Below are positions 56,701 through 64,000 of a DNA stretch of 64,000 nt, piece by piece (the stretch's first letter is position 1; every line of letters starts with the position of its first letter). The DNA is taken from positions 488,313-552,312 of the forward strand of contig JACTAT010000230.1 of assembly GCA_014526335.1 (NCBI GenBank), written 5' to 3'. Made by a program: the position numbers and the translations under genes. Below the pieces are notes generated by a model, which did not search any database, was not told where the DNA came from, and saw only the letters and a program-made list of their open reading frames with translations. This DNA comes from Chrysaora quinquecirrha (Eukaryota; Cnidaria; Scyphozoa; Semaeostomeae; Pelagiidae).

Positions 56701-59229
56701 AAATTCCCCTGAAAAAAATAAGAAGTCGGAGAATCCAGTCAGATCTAGGCACATTTCCACTTTTAAAAACTTTTAGTGCGAAGTACGACACTGCAAATCG
56801 ACACGCCCCCTTATAACCTTGGTACTTCCAGGTACCCCCGGGAGTGAGTGACTTAAGAACGTATAAAGATTAATGCATTCCATCACTTTGATCCCATTCC
56901 TTGGTTAATTTTGCAATTTTATTAATTTTTGTTAATAGGTTGATGAAGAAGAGGAAGAGAGGAAGCTGAGACAGGAAACTGGATTGGTCCGTACTGGCCG
57001 ACCTTTTGGTGGCCTAATCAATGATTTTAAACGGAAGAAACCATGGTACGCCTCGGATTTTAAAGACAGCCTTTCTCCACAATGCATTGCTTCATGGCTA
57101 TTTCTTTACTTTGGTTGTTTAACACCCATTGTTACATTTGGAGGCCTGCTTGGCATTGCTACCAAACAGCGTCTTGCACCAATTGAATCTCTAATGGCAG
57201 GATTGGTCTGTGGTGTTGGTTATGGACTATTTTCAGGACAGCCATTGACAATTCTTGGCTCCACAGGCCCTGTGCTTGTTTTTGAGACTATATTATTTGA
57301 ATTTTGTGAATCAATGAATTGGGATTATCTTTCGTTTAGACTTTGGACAGGAATTTGGATTGGGTTTATATTAATTTTGTTTGTTGCTTTTGATGTCAGT
57401 GCGTTTGTTTGCTACATCACACGTTTCACTGAAGAGAATTTTGCAACACTTATTGCCCTCATTTTTATGTTTGAAGCAGTTGATAAACTTTTTAAGATAC
57501 AGAAGAAGTATCCAATTCATCCACCAGCTGATGGAATGAACTGCTTCTGCAAGCCTCCAGCAAACGAGTCATTACGAGACCTGCACCCGTGGTCATCTCT
57601 CTCCATGAGCAATTGCACAGCATTTGGTGGGATTCAATCTGGTGGCTGCACTTATGAGCCCAATGTCTTCTTCGTGTCTGCAGTACTGTTTATTCTCACT
57701 GTCCTCATCACATTCAAACTGAAAGGTTTCAAAGAGGCCCCGTTCTTCCCAACAATACTGCGCAGATTTGTCTCTGATTTCTCAGTAATTATCTCCATCC
57801 TCAGCATGACAATCCTCGACTATTTCATAAAGGTCAAGACACCAAAACTAATCGTTCCTGCTCAGTTTGCACCCACGTGGCCCGGCCGAGGATGGCTAAT
57901 ACCCATCCTGAATGGTAATCCTTGGTGGACTACACTTGCCGCTGTTATCCCAGCTTTATTGGCAACAATACTGATATTCATGGATCAGCAAATCACTGCA
58001 GTTATTGTAAACAGACGTGAAAACAAGTTAAAGAAAGGCTGTGGATACCATCTTGATTTATTTGTTGTCGCCATCCTGATTGTCATATGCTCGGTCCTTG
58101 GCCTTCCCTTCTTCGTGGCAGCCACTGTCCTTTCTGTCAATCATGTTAGCTCACTGACCCTTGAAAGTGAGACAGCAGCACCTGGGGAAAAACCAAAGTT
58201 CCTTGGTGTCTTGGAGCAGAGGGTCACTCAGTTGCTGATTTTCATAACAATCGGAATCTCAGTTTTTCTGGTACCATTACTTAAACTTATTCCCATGCCT
58301 GTGTTGTATGGCATTTTCCTGTATATGGGTGCTGCAAGTTTAAAAGGCTTGCAGTTTGTGGATCGAATGCTGATTATATTGATGCCTTCAAAATACCAGC
58401 CCGATTTACCATGCCTGAGAAAAGTGCCAATCAAGCGTGTCCACATTTTCACATTCGTGCAACTTTTCTGTCTCTTGTTGCTGTGGGTTATCAAATCAAT
58501 AAAACAAACCAAGATGTTGTTTCCAATAATGTTGGTAGTGATGATTGGAATAAGAAAGGCTCTTGATCGATATTTTACAAGACGAGAACTGCAAGCTTTG
58601 GATGACATTTTGCCTGAATTCAAACGAAAAGAAAGAGACGAAGAAGAAGATGATGAAAGCGAAAGTGAACATGATATATGTTGCACTGAAAAGGGGGAAA
58701 ATACAGAGAAATGTGTTTCACCTGATGGACAAGCTGATCTTGAGGTTAGATTAAGTTTCTTTATAATAAAATTCATCTCCTTCATTTTCTTTTTCTTGCT
58801 CATCATCATTATCATCACCTTCTTCTTTTCCTTTATCACCATTTTCTTCTTTCTCATCGTCCTCTGGCCTTCTTCGTGTTCTTTCTTCGTGTTCTTCTTC
58901 CTCTACCTCTTCATCTGCTTCTTCTTCAACATCATCCTTTTCTTCTTTGTCGCCTGCTTCTTTATCGTCATTATCTTCTTCATCATCATCATCTTCTTCA
59001 TCATCCTCTTCTTCATTACCTTCTTCTTCTTCATCATCATCTTCTTCTTCATTGTCATCATCTTCTTCTTCATTGTCATCATCTTCTTGGTCATCGTTCT
59101 CTTCTTCATCTTCATCATTATCACCTTCTCTGTCTTTCTTTTCATCACCCTCACCTTCTTCGTCACCTTGTTCTTCATCACCTTCTTGTTCTTTACATCT
59201 TCTTCCTCGCCACCTTCTTGTCCTTCTTT

Positions 59230-59297
<68 letters not shown>

Positions 59298-60657
59298 GAT
59301 CACCATCATCTTCTTCTTCTATATTCTCTTTTTCCAGCAGTGCTGATGGGTCTAGCTTGCAACTTCCTTCTTTATAGGAACCTGTTAACGATGATTGATA
59401 TTCGATGATTGATATTCGCGTTAAGATTACTCACTTGAACAATGTTCAATGTCATGTAAAACTTTTCATTGCTTGTTTGCCTTTATTCGAAGTTATTGTC
59501 TTTCTATCCCTATGCTGTGCACCATTTATCCCGTATGAACATCCATTAGGTCTTTCACGTTTTCTCTAAGGCTGCTCCTTTCAATTTCATATTAAATACA
59601 TGACGTTAACAGCATACATAACGTTATAAAACGGCTTTATATAACTTTCTAAATTGTCATTTTAAGTAACAAACTAACTAATTAATTTAATAGTTAACTA
59701 ATTCATTAACCAACTAACTAACTTACTAGCTAACTAACTAGCCTACTAACTATCTAACTATCTAACTAACCAACTAACTTGCTGACAGACGAACTAACTT
59801 GCTAGTCAGCCAACTTCAGACTGACTGACTGACTGACTGACTGACTGACTGACTGACTGACTGACTGACTGACTGACTGACTGACTGACTGACTGACTGA
59901 CTGACTGACTGACTGACTGACTGACTGACTGACTGACTGACTGACTGACTGACTGACTGACTGACTGACTGACTGACTGACTGACTGACTGACTGACTGA
60001 CTGACTGACTGACTGACTGACTGACTGACTGACTGACTGACTGACTGACTGACTGACTGACTGACTGACTGACTGACTGACTGACTGACTGACTGACTGA
60101 CTGACTGACTGACTGACTGACTGACTGACTGACTGACTGACTGACTGACTGACTGACTGACTGACTGACTGACTGACTGTTTATCTTTGAAACTGCTAAC
60201 GACTGTTGAAATAAGTTTTTGTTTCTCATCATAGATCGCTATGAAATCAGGCAACATAATGCGAATCTCCGTCCCTCTGGAAATCAACATTTCGGAAGAA
60301 GTCAAACGCTGTGGTGTGTGGAAGACAGTCAACTCGTCAAACGAATTAATCGACAAGCATAATCATGGTCACAAACATGTTCATAATCACGGTCATGATC
60401 ACTCGCGAACAAAGAAATCGAAACATGCAAAGAAAAAACGACCTCATTCCTCAGGCAAACACGAGAAAAAGCTCACAGGGATTCAAGAAGAGACAGATAA
60501 AGGTCACATGGTGAAATCGAACTCAGCTGATGAAGAGGAGGAGTTTATCACGATTAAAGTAGACAGAACACCATCGAATGATGCAAGTATGGAACATGAC
60601 AGTCTGCTTGATAATGCTGAAGTTTGCCCAGAAGGCTACGCAGATGAAAAAGTATGA
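50746..60657 (+). CDS. SLC4A-like: SLC4-family bicarbonate transporter, copy B (NBC type)
   Basis: Tandem paralogue of copy A on the same strand. Coding exons are 50786-50927, 52184-53199, 54186-54377, 56939-58744 and 60235-60657, all in phase, giving 1192 residues. The 5' exon probably begins at 50746 after TCTATGTACAG. The N-terminal domain has [52 protein letters not shown] and [16 protein letters not shown]. The membrane domain has [32 protein letters not shown] and [11 protein letters not shown]. The extracellular loop has four Cys, an NCT sequon and an extra NES sequon absent from copy A. The cytosolic tail is acidic, then His-rich ([14 protein letters not shown]) and Lys-rich, and shares EFITIKV with the YITIKI of copy A. 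The donor after QADLE at 58744 is used; reading on past it gives only a low-complexity run. Confidence 0.95.
50975..51060 (+). repeat. SINE-like fragment in first intron of copy B
   Basis: CGTCGTGGTGTTATCCAACT, GACTCGTGGTGTC and the box B-like GGTTCGATCCC match the layout at 15080-15170. It marks an interspersed tRNA-derived family. Confidence 0.5.
51228..52008 (+). repeat. 22-23 bp minisatellite with a 90-bp higher-order unit
   Basis: About 34 monomers of the type CGGCAGGCCTATCTGTGCAG occur. Variants (GTGCAGAA, GTGCAAGAA, GTACTGGA, GTGCAATAA) recur in the order of a four-monomer block of 90 bp, for example 51242 to 51332. Since 90 is a multiple of three, frames stay open on both strands, but this is the first intron of copy B and not coding. 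Confidence 0.93.
53721..53767 (+). pseudogene. Truncated copy of SLC4 exon 3 start
   Basis: After an acceptor-like CACTCTAG, GTATTTTATGAGCTTGTACA and AATAAACTGGAGCATCTAAT match the start of exon 3 (54186-54232) with substitutions and a two-base loss. The loss shifts the frame into a stop. The copy then runs into the TTTGATGCAATCAA satellite. It is an exon relic. Confidence 0.85.
53770..54125 (+). repeat. TTTGATGCAATCAA satellite in SLC4 copy B intron
   Basis: Same unit type as 34825-35330 (CAACTTTTGATGCAATCAAA), in the equivalent intron between exons 2 and 3 and about the same distance from exon 3. Confidence 0.92.
54440..54600 (+). repeat. SINE-like segment with TTATTTACTTACTTA tail
   Basis: CCTCTACCTTCACGGGTAGC, AGAGGAGCC and a tail of TTTACTTACTTA resemble a short retroposon. 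It lies 60 bp after exon 3 of copy B. Confidence 0.3.
58757..59300 (+). repeat. Polypyrimidine (CTT)/(CAT) tract ending in (ATC)n
   Basis: Almost pure TTC, CTT and ATC runs begin right after the donor of copy B exon 4. Positions about 59228-59297 are uninterrupted ATC. The strand asymmetry keeps several frames open (Phe/Ile, Ser, or Leu/His on plus; Met/Lys on minus). None is coding. Confidence 0.95.
59660..59790 (+). repeat. (CTAA) tetranucleotide tract
   Basis: Degenerate CTAA, CTAG and CCAA tetramers occur, like the tract at 14218-14376. It precedes the CTGA block in the last intron of copy B. Confidence 0.9.
59818..60179 (+). repeat. Long uninterrupted (GACT)n microsatellite
   Basis: About 90 tetramers run without a visible break and end 55 bp before the last exon of copy B. 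Read on the minus strand they give an artificial (SVSQ)n peptide. The true array length may differ, because assemblies often miscount such arrays. Confidence 0.98.
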
Positions 60658-60720
60658 GACTATTGATTTATATTTCTGCTTTATACTAGATGTTGCACAG
60701 CTTAGTAGCACTAAGCTGTA

Positions 60721-60914
60721 AGGTTCTGGCCAAACGATCAAACATTGCTTGTCAAACATTTTTGCATGGAACAAGCATAAGTGTTTTGAAATATATGCTT
60801 TTGAAATACACTGATATGTTTTGCAATGTTTTTCGACGTTACTGAGTGGTTAAACTTTGCTTGGAAACCAAAGCTCAAATCTTTGACCAACAATTTTTGA
60901 TTTTTTGGCAAGGG
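60721..60914 (+). mobile_element. MITE, CAAACATT family
   Basis: The left end GGTTCTGGCCAAACGATCAA and the right end (reverse strand GGCCCTTGCCAAAAAATCAA) are inverted repeats, continuing into CATTGCTTGTCAAACATTT. It is related to 15178-15438 and 20238-20483. It lies just after the copy B stop and may be in its 3' untranslated region. Confidence 0.65.
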
Positions 60915-61139
60915 CCTTTTGATATTCTATATAAAAGTGATATGATATATGAGTTGAGGGTTAAGAACAACTGTATTTCGTTTTGTGGCAATTGTTTTGA
61001 AACATTTTGAAGTGGTTAAAAAATTTGCTTTCTTATCTCACCCCTTTTATGTAGTCACCTAATGAACTTGGTAAGACAAGAAGGCCTAACTTTGTTTTTG
61101 ACTTGGCTCAAGGCCCCGGGAACCGATACGGCTGATGTG

Positions 61140-61295
61140 GCCCTGGCAAATATTCTAGAACGAAAACCCTTGGTACACGTTTACCGATCTCGGAATGGAC
61201 AGCTGAGCTGACAGTGACTTGTAGAAAGGGGTCCGGGTGAGATTCGAACTCGCGACCTGTCGATAGTTAGGGGAGCCGAATGCCTTCACCACTCA
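61140..61295 (-). repeat. tRNA-derived SINE-like copy
   Basis: On the minus strand, GAGTGGTGAAGGCATTCGG is followed by CGCGAGTTCGAATCTCACCC, resembling box A and box B. The flank towards 61140 matches 43950-44030. A second copy lies at 43950-44060. Confidence 0.55.
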
Positions 61296-62710
61296 TTCAC
61301 TCAATCTTTCCAACATTTTTTGATAGTTTATCTGTAATCAGTGCGAATTCGCTATGCGAGGGTCATTAAGGGGCTCCAGGGAACACAATTGCCACCCTTA
61401 CCAACATGCGAAAAGTAGCCAGGAAACAAGGGAACATGTCCAAAATTAAAAGGGAATAGTGAAACATCGGCAAATGGGGATCAGCTAAAATCCTCCCTAT
61501 CAATCTGCTTGACTGCCATTTTGAAAAAATATGCCTACAAAGCTCTATGACACAAGGGGATTTTCTCAAGAGTGTAGGGGGGACATGAAACCCCTCTAAA
61601 CGACCCTCGTATGTTTTGAAACTATTGCCACTAAACGTCATTCTAGCTGCAAGCTGTATCTATTTATGAGATTTCAATGAAGCACATTATTTTATCCAGT
61701 AAAAATTTGCTTTGATTGTATCTTATTTGTGATTGTGTTGTACAGCACGTGTGTTGTTCTTGTGCACTGCCTTTGATGCTATTTGAAGCCTGTGAATCTA
61801 TAATATATTCTATGTCAATGAAGAAATTCGACATGGTTACTTATTGGGGCAGGGAAAACTTGGTGCTCTCTAATTATAGAGGCTTTTGCCTTCTCAAGAA
61901 CAATAATCTTTCTTGCCACCATGCCACCCAATGGAGTTGTGAGCTTGTTGTGTTATAACAATGGCCGATAGAATTAATTAAAGAGTACAAGTGAGCAAAC
62001 GAACTGTCGTTTAGACAGAAAGAGTTCTCCCTTGCACTCTTCGTTCAGTTGAATTGGTCTTCCCAGTGTTTCCCGCGGACGGATTAGTGTTCAAAACACA
62101 ATGCCATACCAATCCAGCCTCACCTTTCTTGTTGGTGCATTTCGATCCGCAACTGGGTATAAATTCCACCTTAGTCAATTGTTTCGACCTGTTTCTTTCG
62201 TGAGTTTTAAAACAGCACGACATATCTCTTATCCCATGTCTATAATTATATTATTATTACTATTGTCCCATGTCCATGTCTGTAAGCAGAAATTCTGATT
62301 TTAATTTTTCCTTAATTTGCCCATGGTTGCCCCATCTATCAGAACATCGGTCGGGTTGCATAGATTTTTATTAACAGTGCGTGTGTAAAATTTAGTATTT
62401 CGAGTTTCAGACATTAGACCCCTGATATGACTATTAATATCCTTGCATCTGGGTGCTAGTGTGTCAATCGGCTAATGCTTAGTGCCTATCCCAAAGTTAC
62501 TGCGCCAAAGTGGTAAAAATCTTTTCCACTTGAGAATAACTTCTCCGTTCATCACTATAACCATCTTTGTGTCTGTTAAACCCTTTACTTGGAAATGATG
62601 CCATCTGGCATCATATGATTCCAGAGGGTCCAAAATTCCCCGGTTCCGTAGAGTAGCTCAATTTGGTGCGTTTTTTACATAGAGTAATGCACAAATATTG
62701 CACTCAACAC

Positions 62711-62842
62711 ATGTTTACGCTTCCAAGTTTAATATGGCGGATAATTTTTGCATTTCTTCGAGCGGATCGTCAATTTTTGCAAAGGTTCTGGACTCTTCTT
62801 CGGCACTTGGTTGTTTTCCTATGGGTCCTCGTCTTGTCGCAG
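62711..62842 (+). CDS. Candidate first coding exon of an unknown gene
   Basis: An open stretch ends in CAG followed by the donor GTAGGT at 62843. Read from 62711 it gives MFTLPSLIWRIIFAFLRADR and later a hydrophobic HLVVFLWVLVLSQ, which could be a signal anchor. Read from ATGGCGGATAAT at about 62732 it gives MADNFCISSSGSS in another frame, with a better start context. No downstream exon was found, so the call is weak. Confidence 0.2.
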
Positions 62843-63689
62843 GTAGGTAATGCATCTAACTCGAAATAACAAGAATGTCTTTTTATTTTGAGTTTAATTG
62901 TCTGGGTCCTTAGTCCCTGTTCCTCAGTCTTAGTCCTTGGTCCGCAGTTGGCCCCGGTCCCATCTTTCCGATATTGCCAAGACGTGTTTGTTTGAACTAA
63001 ACAAAGGTCTAACGTGTTTGCGTCATTGTTTTATATGTTTTCCAAAAAATTGAACAATTGTTTTTTTATCAAGTTTTATCAAGTTTTTTTATCTAATCGC
63101 TTTTGAATCGTCTGGCGCATGTAAAGGAAGAAGTTAATCATTTTTTGGAACGAAATCTAACATAACAATTTGATTTGATAGAATAGAAGTATGAGTAGAA
63201 TAAATTCGAATTATCCCGAAAGTTTTAATGAAAGTTTGAGTTAACGATGCCAACGACTTCAGCGTTCCATGTAAACATGTTTTGTGTTTACAAAAACGTT
63301 GTTTTTGTTTACATTTACTTTCCTGAGAAGCCTGCAAAATATTTTCAAGTTTCCAGATAATTTTTGTCTACGAAAGATAGACATTTATTTTTATCTTATC
63401 TTTATTTTTCTTCTTATTTCTTCTTATCAAAATCTTCAAATTCAATATTAGATTACAATTTGAAAAATATTATAATCAAAAATTTTTTCGCAAATATATT
63501 TTACACAAACTGTAATTAGACTTATTCTGTTCTTGTTATATTTGAACTGAAATAGGGCGCTGAGCTCGAAAACCGTTTCGGTTCTCTTAGCGTCCTAAGC
63601 AACCTATGTTTTGTTAATTATTTCATCTTTGTTAAATAATTAGAAAGTCTTTAATTTGAGTAGCAGTATATAACCTGTAATTTGTTGCT

Positions 63690-63726
63690 GAATTAAATGA
63701 ATTTGAATTTGAATTTGAATTTGACA
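63690..63726 (+). repeat. (GAATTT)n hexamer tract
   Basis: Four to five tandem GAATTT units follow AATTAAAT. Short hexamer tails of this kind are found at the 3' ends of some non-LTR retrotransposons. No reverse transcriptase is visible nearby. Confidence 0.7.
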
Positions 63727-64000
63727 TGATGCAATAATAAGTGTAAATCTGCAAAGGACATCCTGATTTTGATTGAAATTTAAATTTTTCATAAATATTT
63801 TAGTAAATTTCGTCATGCTGAGCCGGGTTTTCCCCAGTGTCATGACAGACTGGTCCGGGCTTGTTCCATCCCACAAAGACAATTATGTATTGTGTTTACC
63901 TTTTCTTTTAGTTAGCGTCGTCGCCTTATTGTTCATTGTTCTATTGTCGAATCAGCTCCAAGCACCTGATTTCCGGATCAGCTGATTGGACGAGAGAACT

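Larger units (their letters stand above)
60658..64000. other. Right-hand spacer
   Basis: Apart from a MITE, SINE-like pieces, one copy of the GAGTGTCAGAC family and a weak candidate exon at 62711-62842, I see no gene. Positions 63540-63725 end in AATTAAATGAATTTGAATTT repeated hexamers, which resembles the tail of a non-LTR element. Confidence 0.5.

Noticed and set aside
58745..59408. Hydrophobic Phe/Ile extension of the SLC4 copy B membrane exon, and nearby Ser- or His-rich frames
   Set aside because: A donor follows QADLE at 58744 and the next exon joins in phase. The extension is the polypyrimidine intron tract.
59802..60356. Minus-strand frame giving a long Ser-Val-Ser-Gln repeat protein
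   Set aside because: It is the translation of the (GACT)n microsatellite and overlaps the last SLC4 copy B exon on the other strand.

Overview
This window is nuclear DNA of an invertebrate animal. The genes are split by many GT-AG introns, the introns and spacers are AT-rich and full of short inverted-repeat transposons and satellites, and the proteins are animal signalling and transport families. Nothing in the sequence fixes the species. A non-bilaterian such as a cnidarian or sponge is a guess, not a result.

Region 1 (466-27359, + strand) holds the 3' part of a type IV (zeta/iota) diacylglycerol kinase. I can place 29 exons encoding about 754 residues: catalytic domain, accessory domain, a Ser/Pro and acidic linker, ankyrin repeats, and a C-terminus ending in ETAV, the PDZ ligand known from DGK-zeta. 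The 5' part with the C1 domains lies outside the window. The introns carry an extra copy of one exon, a diverged fragment of another exon, a long CTGA microsatellite and several MITEs.

Region 2 (32763-38703) and region 3 (50746-60657) are two tandem, same-strand SLC4-family bicarbonate transporter genes of the NBC type, here called copy A and copy B. Each has five coding exons with matching boundaries and phases. The membrane-domain exons are a mosaic of near-identical and diverged tracts, which suggests gene conversion. Copy B has a His-rich C-terminal tail that copy A lacks. Both genes carry the same TTTGATGCAATCAA satellite in the same intron.

The spacers (27360-32762, 38704-50745 and 60658-64000) hold no gene I can support apart from a weak candidate first exon near 62.7 kb. 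They contain MITEs with TA or TAA target duplications, tRNA-derived SINE heads, a roughly 105-bp tandem array followed by a hairpin, and a pair of direct repeats that both contain the same exact 40-bp fragment of the copy A coding sequence.

A lipid-signalling kinase and acid-base transporters sit side by side, but nothing here shows that they work together. In two places (DGK exon 5/6 and SLC4 copy A near 37.91 kb) the reading frame is one base short at a homopolymer, which looks like assembly error. No clearly new multi-gene system is visible. The most unusual items are the exon duplications, the captured gene fragment and the mosaic paralogues.
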